Shown here: positions 29,897 to 37,361 of the stretch, one piece after another
Numbering within the stretch: position 1 is the first letter of the stretch
Layout: the number at the start of each line of letters is the position of its first letter
DNA from: an uncultured Oscillospiraceae bacterium
Lineage (GTDB): Bacteria > Bacillota > Clostridia > Oscillospirales > Oscillospiraceae
Length of the DNA: 37,581 nt
NCBI GenBank assembly: GCA_910578735.1
Contig: CAJTSQ010000021.1
Span: forward strand, 1-37,581
Direction: 5' to 3'
The notes under the pieces: generated by a model
The model's input: the letters and a program-made list of their open reading frames with translations, nothing else
Databases searched by the model: none
What the model was told of the DNA's origin: nothing
Position numbers and translations under genes: made by a program

Positions 29897-29900
29897 CGTT

Positions 29901-30965
29901 TTGAGCATTGATTTTTCCGGCGGCGGGCTGGACGCCGAGGAGCTGGAGCCCCTTGTAACCACCTCCCTGACCCGTGAGGACGAGGGGGAATTTTCCCTGC
30001 GCCCCAAAACGCTGAAGGAGTACATCGGCCAGGAGAAGGCCAAGGGCAACCTGGAGGTCTTCATTCAGGCTGCCAAGATGCGCAACGAGCCCCTGGACCA
30101 TGTGCTGCTCCACGGCCCGCCGGGGCTGGGCAAGACCACCCTCTCCGGCATCATCGCCAACGAGATGGGGGTCAACGTGCGCATTACCTCCGGCCCGGCC
30201 ATTGAGAAGGCGGGGGACCTGGCCGCCCTGCTGACCAACCTGGGCGAGAACGACATCCTCTTTGTGGACGAGATCCACCGGCTCAACCGGGCGGTGGAGG
30301 AGATTCTCTACCCCGCCATGGAGGACTACGCCATCGACATCATCATCGGCAAGGGCCCCTCGGCCAACTCCATCCGGCTGGACCTGCCCAAGTTCACCCT
30401 CATCGGGGCGACAACCCGGGCGGGGCAGCTGTCCGCCCCCCTGCGAGACCGGTTCGGGGTGACCCTGCGGCTGGAGCTGTACAGCCCGGAGGAGCTTTCC
30501 TGGATTGTCACCCGCTCCGCCGGCATTCTGGAGGTGCCCATCGAGGCGGACGGCGCCATGGAGATTGCACGCCGCTCCCGGGGCACCCCCCGCATCGCCA
30601 ACCGGATGCTCCGCCGGGTGCGGGATTTCGCCCAGGTGCGGGCGGGAGGCGTCATCACCAAAAAGGTGGCCGACGAGGCCCTCACCGCCCTGGAGATCGA
30701 CCACCTGGGCCTGGACTCCATCGACCACCGGATGCTGTGGTCCATTATGGAAAATTACCGGGGGGGCCCGGTGGGGCTGGAGACCCTGGCCGCCACCATC
30801 AACGAGGAGGCAATCACCCTGGAGGACGTGTACGAGCCCTATCTCATGCAGCTGGGCTTTCTGACAAGAACCCCCCGGGGCCGGTGCGTCACCCCCAAGG
30901 CGTATGCGCATTTGGGCCTGCCCGTCCCCGGCGAGCCGGGCGGGCTGGATCAGCTGAGCTTTTAA
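29901..30965 (+). CDS. ruvB: Holliday junction branch-migration ATPase RuvB
   Basis: 354 residues starting at TTG 29901, with AGGAAG 8 bases upstream in the end of DUF559; the next in-frame Met lies far inside the conserved domain, so TTG is the likely start. FSLRPKTLKEYIGQEKAK opens the AAA+ domain; Walker A GPPGLGKT (72-79), Walker B FVDEIH (121-126), sensor GATTRAGQLSAPLRDRFG and the C-terminal winged helix (EEAITLEDVYEPYLMQLGFLTRTPRGR) are all present. RuvB hexamers pump DNA through the RuvA-bound junction. The weak start codon and DUF559-derived ribosome site suggest altered translation after the insertion. Confidence 0.97.
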   Translation: MSIDFSGGGLDAEELEPLVTTSLTREDEGEFSLRPKTLKEYIGQEKAKGNLEVFIQAAKMRNEPLDHVLLHGPPGLGKTTLSGIIANEMGVNVRITSGPAIEKAGDLAALLTNLGENDILFVDEIHRLNRAVEEILYPAMEDYAIDIIIGKGPSANSIRLDLPKFTLIGATTRAGQLSAPLRDRFGVTLRLELYSPEELSWIVTRSAGILEVPIEADGAMEIARRSRGTPRIANRMLRRVRDFAQVRAGGVITKKVADEALTALEIDHLGLDSIDHRMLWSIMENYRGGPVGLETLAATINEEAITLEDVYEPYLMQLGFLTRTPRGRCVTPKAYAHLGLPVPGEPGGLDQLSF

Positions 30966-30974
30966 GGAGGCGTT

Positions 30975-31355
30975 ATGGACCAAAACACCCTGTTCTTTTT
31001 CAATGGGCACCCGGAGGCACTTCCGCTTTATAGAGCCTTTGAGGAGCGGCTTTTAGCCGAGCTGGAGGGGGTAATTATTCAGCCCCAGAAATCTCAGATC
31101 ACCCTGAAAAACCGCCGGGTGTTCGGGGCGGTGTCCTTTCTCGCTGCCCGGAAGGCCAAGGACCGGCCCGACCCCTACATCACCATCACCCTGGGCCTGA
31201 ACCGGCGGGAGGGCTCCCCGCGCATCGACCAGGTCTCCGAGCCATATCCTGGAAGGTGGACCCACCACTTGGTGATCGGGTCTGTGGAGGAGATTGACGA
31301 TGAGCTGATGGCCTGGGTCCGGGAGGCCTATGACTTTGCGGCGGCCAAGCGGTAA
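30975..31355 (+). CDS. DUF5655-like small protein
   Basis: 126 residues, 9 bases after ruvB, with AAGGAGG. The pattern MDQNTLFFFNGHPEALPLYRAFEERLLAEL, QPQKSQITLKNRRVFGAVSF, DPYITITLGLNR, RWTHHLVIGSVEEIDDELMAWVREAY fits my memory of the DUF5655 fold (TTHB/YdhG-like surroundings), with moderate certainty. There is no signal, membrane helix or metal motif. It is the last gene of the ruv transcript and faces a small convergent gene that begins immediately at its stop. Confidence 0.7.
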   Translation: MDQNTLFFFNGHPEALPLYRAFEERLLAELEGVIIQPQKSQITLKNRRVFGAVSFLAARKAKDRPDPYITITLGLNRREGSPRIDQVSEPYPGRWTHHLVIGSVEEIDDELMAWVREAYDFAAAKR

Positions 31356-31613
31356 TTATTTGCTCATCGCCCACAAAATGTCTTGACGAAGACCCAGTCC
31401 ATAGAGATAATAGAGGTCGGCGGTACGGTACAGATAGGCCCATAGACCTTTTTCAAATGCGTCGTACAGGTCAGGGCTCGCCAGCGTTTCTATTTGATAT
31501 GTAATCTTATAAAATTCCTGCTTCGTACGCATAAATTCCGGATCACTGGCGCAGAACGCCTCAATTTCAGTGACGATGGTGTCGTTGAGGAATAGAGATG
31601 GTAGTGAGTTCAT
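31356..31613 (-). CDS. Small hypothetical protein divergent from an HTH regulator
   Basis: 85 residues, with TTAGGAGGATTATT before the ATG. All-helical and rich in Tyr/Leu (LFLNDTIVTEIEAFCASDPEF, YKITYQIETLASPDLYDAFEKGLWAYLYRTADLYYLYGLGLRQDILWAMSK). It resembles the small helical DUF6809-like proteins of gut Clostridia, a loose impression. It is transcribed away from the HTH gene at 31709 across a palindromic control region. The AT-rich codon use is unlike that of the ruv genes, consistent with acquired DNA. A toxin or phage accessory role is possible, not shown. Confidence 0.75.
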   Translation of the reverse strand: MNSLPSLFLNDTIVTEIEAFCASDPEFMRTKQEFYKITYQIETLASPDLYDAFEKGLWAYLYRTADLYYLYGLGLRQDILWAMSK

Positions 31614-31636
31614 AATAATCCTCCTAATTAAAATTA

Positions 31637-31663
31637 ATATACTGTAAGTTAAACTAAGTATAT
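31637..31663. promoter_or_regulatory. Nested palindromic operator between divergent genes
   Basis: ATATACT (31637-31643) ... AGTATAT (31657-31663) is a perfect inverted pair, and inside it AGTT-A-AACT (31647-31655) is a second one. The array is nearly symmetric about the central A. It sits between two divergent starts and is the likely binding site of the HTH protein. Confidence 0.65.
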
Positions 31664-31708
31664 ATTAAATCTATCTTGCCTCTGTGTCAAGAGGGGAGAG
31701 GTGTATTT

Positions 31709-31930
31709 ATGGAAAAATTTCCACGCAGGTTGAAGGCGATTCGTGTTGAAAATGGAAAAAAGCAGCATGAGATAGCTGTTCACCTGGGGCTGTCAGATGG
31801 TGGGTATCAGTGTTATGAGCAAGGGAGGGGCTACCCGGACGTCCCCCGCCTGTACGCGTTGGCGGAATATTTCAACGTCAGCATCGATTATTTACTGGGG
31901 CGTACCGATAAGCGGGAAGTCAACAGGTGA
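31709..31930 (+). CDS. Cro/CI-type HTH regulator
   Basis: 73 residues from ATG 31709 (GAGAGGTGTATTT upstream; a start at 31676 would lack a site). The HTH reads RLKAIRVENGKKQHEIAVHLGLSDGGYQCYEQGRGYPDVPRLYALAEYFNVSIDYLLGRTD, a complete XRE domain with the usual YLLGRTD end and no effector domain. It likely represses the divergent gene at 31613 and itself through the nested operator. The palindromic element begins 6 bases after its stop. Confidence 0.92.
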   Translation: MEKFPRRLKAIRVENGKKQHEIAVHLGLSDGGYQCYEQGRGYPDVPRLYALAEYFNVSIDYLLGRTDKREVNR

Positions 31931-31935
31931 GCGCC

Positions 31936-32084
31936 AAAAAGGCCCCCTTGCTAAAGGGGGCTGGCACCGCCGTAGGCGGTGACTGGGGGATTCCGTTTTC
32001 AAGATACGTTCTGCTTGGACAGAATCCCTCCACCACCGGGCTGGCGCCCGGCGGTCCCCCTCCCTTTGGCAAGGGAGGCTTTTA
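31936..32084. repeat. Palindromic repeat element, second copy, half-elements facing outward
   Basis: Left half: AAAAAGG, CCCCCTTGCTAAAGGGGG hairpin, CACCGCCgtagGCGGTG hairpin, ACTGGGGGATTC. Then about 27 unrelated bases. Right half: GAATCCCTCC, hairpin CCGGGCtggcGCCCGG, CCTCCCTTTGGCAAGGGAGG hairpin, CTTTT. The ends match those around DUF559 (both read GGGGGATTCCGT), but no gene is inside. A further hairpin GGCGGCC-TTC-GGCCGCC follows at 32085-32101. Confidence 0.85.
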
Positions 32085-32130
32085 GGCGGCCTTCGGCCGC
32101 CCGATCAATGGGAAGTTGAGGTGTATCAAA

Positions 32131-33483
32131 ATGGGCAAATTATTTGGAACGGACGGTATTCGCGGCGTGGTAAACGCCGGTCTGGACGCGGACCTGGCCT
32201 ACAAGGTGGGGTTGGCGGCGGCCACGGTGCTGGCCAAGAAGAAGGGGGGCAAGCCCCTGGTGACCATCGGCAAGGACACCCGTATCTCGGGGGACCTTCT
32301 CAAGGGCTCCCTGATCTCCGGGCTGTGCACCGCCGGGGCAGACGTGCTGGACCTGGGCACCCTGCCCACCCCTGGCGTGGCCTGGGTGACGGTGGACGAG
32401 GAGGCGGACGCGGGCATCGTGATTTCGGCCAGCCACAACCCCTTCGAACACAACGGCATCAAGATTTTCAACGGCAAGGGCTTCAAGCTCTCCGACGAGC
32501 TGGAGGAGAAAATCGAGGATATCGTCCTTTTCGGCTCCAACAACGTGCCTATGAAGACGGGGGCGGACATTGGCAAGGTGAGCTACGCGGCTCCGAAAGC
32601 TTCTGAGGACTACATCGACCACCTGGAGTCCACCATCGACTCCACCCTGGGCGGCCTGCGCATCCTGGTGGACTGCGCCAACGGAGCCGCCTCGGCCACC
32701 GCCGCCCGGCTGTTCGACCGCTTCTCCAAGCTGCGCACCGACGTGATCAACGCCGACCCCGACGGGGTGAACATCAACGACCACTGCGGCTCCACCCACA
32801 TGGACGCCCTGGCCGCTATGGTCAAGGCTGGCCACTACGACATCGGTATCGCCTTCGACGGGGACGCCGACCGGTGTCTGGCGGTGGACGAGCTGGGCAA
32901 TCTCATCGACGGCGACCAGATTATGGCCGCCTGCGGCCTGGACATGAAGAACAAGGGCCAGCTCCCCGGCAACACGGTGGTGGCTACCGTCATGTCCAAC
33001 CTGGGCTTCCACGTCTACGCCAAGGAACACGGCATAGAGCTGGAGTGTACCGACGTGGGGGACCGGAACGTGCTGGAGCGGATGGTGGAGAAGGGCTACC
33101 GCCTGGGGGGCGAGCAGTCGGGGCACATGATCTTCCTGGAACACGCCACCACCGGCGATGGCCAGCTCACCGCCCTGAAAATCCTGGCCCTCCTCAAGGA
33201 GAGCGGCAAAAAGGCCAGCCAGGTGTTCAGCGCCTGCCCCCGCTATCCTCAGGTGCTCATCAACATCCCGGTGGCCGACAACGACGTAAAGAAGGCCGCC
33301 ATGGCCAGCCCCCTGCTGGCCCAGGCCGTTCAGCGGGAGGAGGAGGCTCTGGGGGATGAGGGCCGGGTGCTGGTCCGCCCCTCGGGCACCGAGGCGCTGA
33401 TGCGGGTGATGGTGGAGGCCAAGACCCAGGAATTGGCCCAGGAGACCGCCCAGCGGCTGGCTGATTTGATCCCGGCGCTGTAA
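32131..33483 (+). CDS. glmM: Phosphoglucosamine mutase
   Basis: 450 residues from ATG 32131 (GAGGTG 9 bases upstream). MGKLFGTDGIRGVVN is the family start; ISASHNPFEHNGIK holds the phosphorylated catalytic Ser101; FDGDADR (242-248) binds Mg; GGEQSGHMIF contacts sugar; RPSGTEALMRVMVEA binds phosphate. It converts glucosamine-6-P to glucosamine-1-P on the way to UDP-GlcNAc and peptidoglycan. No clear promoter is seen directly upstream, where the repeat element lies; the element may have separated it from its old promoter. Confidence 0.97.
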   Translation: MGKLFGTDGIRGVVNAGLDADLAYKVGLAAATVLAKKKGGKPLVTIGKDTRISGDLLKGSLISGLCTAGADVLDLGTLPTPGVAWVTVDEEADAGIVISASHNPFEHNGIKIFNGKGFKLSDELEEKIEDIVLFGSNNVPMKTGADIGKVSYAAPKASEDYIDHLESTIDSTLGGLRILVDCANGAASATAARLFDRFSKLRTDVINADPDGVNINDHCGSTHMDALAAMVKAGHYDIGIAFDGDADRCLAVDELGNLIDGDQIMAACGLDMKNKGQLPGNTVVATVMSNLGFHVYAKEHGIELECTDVGDRNVLERMVEKGYRLGGEQSGHMIFLEHATTGDGQLTALKILALLKESGKKASQVFSACPRYPQVLINIPVADNDVKKAAMASPLLAQAVQREEEALGDEGRVLVRPSGTEALMRVMVEAKTQELAQETAQRLADLIPAL

Positions 33484-33540
33484 GAGAAAAGGAATAATTT
33501 GGAAAGCTGGAAAAATCAACAAAGTATTTTGGGAAAACCC

Positions 33541-33569
33541 TTGACAAATCTGAACAATTTGATTATGAT
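33541..33569 (+). promoter_or_regulatory. Promoter of the SigH-like gene
   Basis: TTGACA (33541-33546), exactly 17 bases, TATGAT (33564-33569), 22 bases before the start codon, so the transcript leader is very short. Confidence 0.8.
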
Positions 33570-33591
33570 AAGAAATGACCGAGAGGAATGT

Positions 33592-34203
33592 ATGGAACAG
33601 AAGCCTCAAGGCTCCTCAGATGAGGAATTGTGTTTAAGCGCCGCACAGGGCGCACCCGAGGCAGAGACAGAGTTGGTCTGCCGGTATGGTTGGCTTGTCC
33701 GGGCCTGTGCCCGTCCCCTGTTTTTGGCGGGAGGAGACAGCGAAGATTTGATCCAAGAGGGAATGCTGGGCCTCCTCACCGCCATCCGCGGTTTTGATTC
33801 AAAGCGTGACGCCGCCTTCCGCACCTATGCGGAGGTCTGCATCCGCAGCCGCCTGTACACCGCCGTCCGGGCGGCCCAGGGCGGCAAGCATGCCCCATTA
33901 AATTACAGCGTTTCCTATGAGCCCCCTCTTTTTGACGGAACCAACGCGTATTTGTTTTCCAGTGCCGAAAGCCCGGAGGACGTGGTGATCGGCAGAGAGG
34001 AACTGAGAGAGCGCCTGGCGGCGCTGAAGGGCCGTTTGTCCAAGTTTGAAGCGCAGATTTTACCCCCCTACCTCAGCGGGCTCTCCTGTGGGGAGATTGC
34101 CCAGCGGGTGGGCCGCTCCCAAAAGTCGGTGGATAACGCGATTCAGCGTATTCGCCGCAAAACGGCCCCGCAAATTTCAACCGGCGTATCCAGCGAAAGC
34201 TGA
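33592..34203 (+). CDS. Sigma-70 family factor, SigH-like
   Basis: 203 residues from ATG 33592 (GAGAGGAATGT upstream); a start at 33499 would precede the promoter found at 33541 and is rejected. Region 2 reads DEELCLSAAQGAPEAETELVCRYGWLVRACARPLFLAGGDSEDLIQEGMLGLLTAIRGFD, the layout of Spo0H/SigH and SigK-like factors. Region 4 is FEAQILPPYLSGLSCGEIAQRVGRSQKSVDNAIQRIRRK. SigH controls early sporulation and competence in Bacillus; the exact counterpart cannot be fixed here. There is no anti-sigma neighbour. Confidence 0.88.
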   Translation: MEQKPQGSSDEELCLSAAQGAPEAETELVCRYGWLVRACARPLFLAGGDSEDLIQEGMLGLLTAIRGFDSKRDAAFRTYAEVCIRSRLYTAVRAAQGGKHAPLNYSVSYEPPLFDGTNAYLFSSAESPEDVVIGREELRERLAALKGRLSKFEAQILPPYLSGLSCGEIAQRVGRSQKSVDNAIQRIRRKTAPQISTGVSSES

Positions 34204-34264
34204 TCGCAATATCACACGCCTAAGGCCATCGCGCCGGGCAAAAAGTCAAAGAGAGGGAATATCC

Positions 34265-34546
34265 ATGTACGAAGACAAGATCCTGGTATGCAAAGAGTGC
34301 GGTCAAGAGTTTACTTTTACCGCCGGTGAGCAGGAGTTCTACGCAGAGCGCGGCTTCCAGAACGAGCCCCAGCGCTGCAAGCCCTGCCGTGACGCCCGCA
34401 AGAACGCCGCCCGCGGTCCCCGTGAGTATTTCACCGCCGTGTGCGCCGCCTGCGGCGGTGAGGCGAAGGTTCCTTTCGAGCCCAAGTCTGACCGTCCCGT
34501 CTACTGCAGCGACTGCTTCGCCAAGATGCGTGAGCAGCAGGGCTGA
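34265..34546 (+). CDS. Probable zinc-ribbon protein (two Cys4 knuckle pairs)
   Basis: 93 residues from ATG 34265 (AGAGGGAATATCC upstream). First ribbon: C-x2-C in VCKECGQEFTFTAGEQEFYAERGFQNEPQRCKPCRDARK; second: CAACGGEAKVPFEPKSDRPVYCSDCFAKM. This is the zf-trcl/CxxC_CxxC_SSSS combination common in Clostridia. Preferred codons throughout suggest high expression. The function is unknown; nucleic-acid or protein binding is likely. A strong terminator follows. Confidence 0.9.
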   Translation: MYEDKILVCKECGQEFTFTAGEQEFYAERGFQNEPQRCKPCRDARKNAARGPREYFTAVCAACGGEAKVPFEPKSDRPVYCSDCFAKMREQQG

Positions 34547-34560
34547 TAACAAGCCAGGAA

Positions 34561-34588
34561 AAAAGTCCGCCTTCCGGCGGACTTTTTC
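34561..34588. terminator. Rho-independent terminator
   Basis: AGTCCGCC and GGCGGACT (34564-34583) form a perfect stem with a TTCC loop, flanked by AAAA and TTTTT, so it can serve both the zinc-ribbon gene and the convergent acetyltransferase gene. Confidence 0.92.
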
Positions 34589-34600
34589 TTTGTGGGCGCA

Positions 34601-35161
34601 TCAGTGAATATCGGCATAGCTTGTAATGGGCGGCTGATTCTCTCTGTGGTCCCCGATAATTTTCTCCATCCAGATCATGTGGTACCAACGGCCGAACTTG
34701 TGGCCGCACCGGTGAAATTCACCCACCTTTTGGTAGCCCAGGTGGGCGTGGAACTGGGCGCTGTTTTTGGTCAGGTACTCGTCCTCCTCCTCCGGATACC
34801 CGATGCAGGCGTACAGATTGAGAATGCCCATCTTCCGGAGCGCGTCCTCCAGGGCCTGGTAGAGCGCCCGGCCCATTCCGCTTTTCCGGGCGTCGGGGGC
34901 CAGGTATATGGTCATTTCACAGGACCAGTCGTAGGCGGACCGGCCGACAAAAGGACCTGCATAGGCGTAGCCCTGGACGATTCCATCCTGCTGGATGACC
35001 AGGTATGGGTAGCGGCGCATGGTTTTTTCCATGCGGCTCCTGAACTCCTCCGGCGTGGGGGTGCGGCATTCAAAGGATATGGCGGTGTTTTGGACATAAT
35101 AGTCATAAATCTCTAAAAGACGGCCTGCATCGCCCGGAACCGCGCTGCGGATGGTAAACAT
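34601..35161 (-). CDS. GNAT N-acetyltransferase, phosphinothricin-acetyltransferase-like
   Basis: 186 residues, with GGGAGGTGGGTCT before the ATG. MFTIRSAVPGDAGRLLEIYDYYVQNTAISFECRTPTPEEF is typical of the Pat/Bar group; the acetyl-CoA loop reads YLAPDARKSGMGRALYQALEDAL (R/Q-x-x-G-x-G/A type); the end has FHAHLGYQKVGEFHRCGHKFGRWYHMIWME. Such enzymes N-acetylate small amines such as methionine sulfone or phosphinothricin. The real substrate here is unknown. It stands alone, ending at a shared terminator. Confidence 0.93.
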   Translation of the reverse strand: MFTIRSAVPGDAGRLLEIYDYYVQNTAISFECRTPTPEEFRSRMEKTMRRYPYLVIQQDGIVQGYAYAGPFVGRSAYDWSCEMTIYLAPDARKSGMGRALYQALEDALRKMGILNLYACIGYPEEEDEYLTKNSAQFHAHLGYQKVGEFHRCGHKFGRWYHMIWMEKIIGDHRENQPPITSYADIH

Positions 35162-35228
35162 AGACCCACCTCCCGTAATATGCTGCTATTGTATCAGATT
35201 TGAAAGGAAGACACAAGACAGTTTTCCC

Positions 35229-35257
35229 TTGCCTTTTTGCGCGGCCTGTGGTATAGT
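35229..35257 (+). promoter_or_regulatory. Promoter of smpB
   Basis: TTGCCT (35229-35234), exactly 17 bases, TATAGT (35252-35257), about 35 bases before the ATG. Confidence 0.7.
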
Positions 35258-35291
35258 AATGTAACCCTGGAGGAAAGGGGAGAGGTCCGCA

Positions 35292-35753
35292 ATGGGCGAG
35301 GCCGTGAAGATCGTGGCCAAAAATAGCAAGGCCTACCACGACTATTTCGTGGAGGAGAAGTATGAGACCGGCATCGAACTGGCGGGCACCGAGGTAAAAT
35401 CCATCCGCCTGGGCCACGTGAATTTGAAGGACTCCTTCTGCCTGATAAAGGACGGAGAAATCTCTGTTCAGGGGATGCACATCAGCCCCTATGAGAAGGG
35501 CAACATCTTTAATAAGGACCCCCGCCGCAGCCGCCGGCTGCTGATGCACAAGCGGGAGATCATGCGCCTGTTTGACCGGGTCAAACAGGACGGCTACTCC
35601 CTGATCCCCCTGTCCCTCTACTTCAAGGGCCCCCGTGTCAAGCTGGAGATTGGCCTGGCCAAGGGCAAGAAGCTCTACGACAAGCGGGAATCCTCGGCCC
35701 GGCGAGACGCCAAACGGGAGATGGACCGGGTGATGAAGACCCGAAACCGCTAA
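35292..35753 (+). CDS. smpB: SsrA-binding protein SmpB
   Basis: 153 residues, full length. Hallmarks: KIVAKNSKAYHDYFVEEKYETGIELAGTEVKSIR, ISPYEKGNIFNKDPRRSRRLLMHKREI, and the C-terminal basic tail KLYDKRESSARRDAKREMDRVMK, which reaches into the ribosomal mRNA channel. SmpB delivers tmRNA to stalled ribosomes in trans-translation. Its RNA partner ssrA lies 1.2 kb downstream on the same strand, a common linkage. Confidence 0.98.
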   Translation: MGEAVKIVAKNSKAYHDYFVEEKYETGIELAGTEVKSIRLGHVNLKDSFCLIKDGEISVQGMHISPYEKGNIFNKDPRRSRRLLMHKREIMRLFDRVKQDGYSLIPLSLYFKGPRVKLEIGLAKGKKLYDKRESSARRDAKREMDRVMKTRNR

Positions 35754-35758
35754 AGAAT

Positions 35759-36193
35759 ATGTCCACATACACTGATATCGGGCTGACAGTTCCAGATTCT
35801 TTCAAAGTAAACGAAGGCGGCATCACCGTTCAGGGGTCCTCTATCCGGGTGGGAGCCCCTCTGGGGAAAAGCCGGACCTTTTCCGTCCGGGAGGCCGAAC
35901 GCCTCATCCTCCACCGCCCCAAGGGCAGGAGCTTTGAAAACGTCCTGCTGGATGCCCAGGGCCAAATACTCTGCCGGTTTACCCTGGCGGAGAAAAACGG
36001 CGAGGTCTTTCTTCAGTATCTGCTGAATCAGGGGGTGCCTTTCTTTCGTCCGGACGGGCGGCCCATAGAGCCGGTCCGCCCCGCGGACCCCGCCCCCGGC
36101 CTGCGTTTTACGCTCCAGCTCCGGCGGAAAGTTCAGCACAAGGGACGATTTCGGGCCTCAGTTGATGGATTTTTTAACCAGCCGCAATATTAG
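35759..36193 (+). CDS. Hypothetical protein between smpB and cyclophilin gene
   Basis: 144 residues starting 5 bases after the smpB stop; the ribosome site is weak, so translation may depend on coupling to smpB. The sequence alternates strand-like segments (GGITVQGSSIRVGAPLGKSRTFSVREAERLIL, FENVLLDAQGQILCRFTLAEKNGEVFLQYLLNQGVPFF), reminiscent of a PH-like beta domain, and ends in a basic tail. I know no family. There are no Cys or membrane motifs. It may be restricted to this lineage. Confidence 0.7.
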   Translation: MSTYTDIGLTVPDSFKVNEGGITVQGSSIRVGAPLGKSRTFSVREAERLILHRPKGRSFENVLLDAQGQILCRFTLAEKNGEVFLQYLLNQGVPFFRPDGRPIEPVRPADPAPGLRFTLQLRRKVQHKGRFRASVDGFFNQPQY

Positions 36194-36234
36194 ATGTGCT
36201 CCGCCAAGTGAGCGCCAAGAAAGGAAATAAAACC

Positions 36235-36762
36235 ATGCCTGACAACAAAAATCCCATTGTCACCATTGAAATGGAGGGCGGCGGTCTCATCAGAGCCGAG
36301 CTCTATCCTGAGAAGGCGCCCAACAGCGTGAACAATTTTATCTCCCTGATCCGGAAGGGATTTTACGATGGCCTCATCTTCCACCGCTGCATCCCCGGCT
36401 TTATGATTCAGGGCGGCTGCCCTCAGGGCACCGGCACCGGCGGACCGGGCTACTCAATTAAAGGGGAGTTTGCCCAAAACGGGGTTCAAAATGACCTGGT
36501 CCACGACCGGGGCGTGCTGTCCATGGCCCGGGCGATGGATCCGGACTCCGCCGGCAGCCAGTTCTTCATCATGGTGGAGAAGGCGCCCCATCTGGACGGC
36601 GGCTATGCCGCTTTTGGCAAAGTGATCGAGGGGATGGAGGTGGCGGACGCCATTGTCTCTGGCCAGACCGACTGGCAGGACCGCCCCCGGCAGAAGCAGG
36701 TGATGAAGAAGGTTACCGTAGACACCTTTGGGGTGGATTACCCTGAGCCGGAGATGGTTTGA
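36235..36762 (+). CDS. Cyclophilin-type peptidyl-prolyl isomerase
   Basis: 175 residues from ATG 36235 (AAAGGAAATAAAACC upstream; a start at 36196 has no site). Cyclophilin signatures: APNSVNNFISLIRKGFYDGLIFHRCIPGFMIQGG (active-site Arg in FHR), GVLSMARAMDPDSAGSQFFIM and YAAFGKVIEGMEVADAI. There is no signal peptide, so it is cytoplasmic and helps fold proteins at X-Pro bonds. A 177-base gap with a GC-rich hairpin (GGCGGCGCAGCCGCC near 36816) separates it from ssrA; I see no clear ssrA promoter there. Confidence 0.96.
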   Translation: MPDNKNPIVTIEMEGGGLIRAELYPEKAPNSVNNFISLIRKGFYDGLIFHRCIPGFMIQGGCPQGTGTGGPGYSIKGEFAQNGVQNDLVHDRGVLSMARAMDPDSAGSQFFIMVEKAPHLDGGYAAFGKVIEGMEVADAIVSGQTDWQDRPRQKQVMKKVTVDTFGVDYPEPEMV

Positions 36763-36939
36763 TCGTTTCCACGAATGGTTTCCCCAGGGTCGTCCCAGCG
36801 GCCCGTTCTCGACGGCGGCGCAGCCGCCGCCCGACCGCGAGTCCAGCGCAAGCGGATCGCGGTGGAAAAGGAGAAGCAGCGGAATGGATGAGCATTCGGC
36901 TTCAGCCGGATGTGAACAATGCGAAACTTGCGACGATGA

Positions 36940-37285
36940 GGGGGCGTACCGGTTTCGACGGGGGTATAGAAGCAGGAATAGCGAGCGGATGCGCCTAACA
37001 TCCTAAAAATGGGCAATTATAAATTAAAGAACGACGATAACGTAGTTCTCGCCGCTGCTTAAAGCGGCCGTCCTGCCTGGAAGGACCACGAGCCAGGTTC
37101 GGGCGTAGCCTTAGTGGTGCCCGTGCGTTCGGAAAGAGTTGACCGGGCCACGCATTATGACTCTACCAAGCCCAAGAGTGTGACGACCCACGCTTGAGTG
37201 AGGGAATGTAATGGATCGTCTGCGCTCGGAGAAGTTCCTGTGGAAGTGCTTTCGGACGGGAGTTCAACTCTCCCCGCCTCCACCA
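36940..37285 (+). ncRNA. ssrA: Transfer-messenger RNA (tmRNA, ssrA)
   Basis: 346 bases. The 5' end GGGGGCGTACCGGTTTCGACGG and the 3' end ACGGGAGTTCAACTCTCCCC-GCCTCCACCA form the tRNA-like half: GGGGGCG pairs with CGCCTCC (one G-U), the T-arm is GGGAGTTCAACTCTCCC, and CCA is encoded. The tag frame that ends in tandem Ala codons is GGC AAT TAT ... GCC GCT GCT TAA (37012-37062), predicting a tag GNYKLKNDDNVVLAAA if translation resumes at GGC. It frees stalled ribosomes with SmpB and marks the peptide for ClpXP. Confidence 0.96.
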
Positions 37286-37361
37286 GTGGGGAGCCAGACG
37301 AACTCTGCAACAATTTACTTGTTGGAGCAGTGTTTCGTTCTGGTTCTCCCTCTATAAACCG

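Noticed and set aside
32140..33609. 489-codon minus-strand frame opposite glmM
   Set aside because: Shadow of a fully conserved GlmM sequence.
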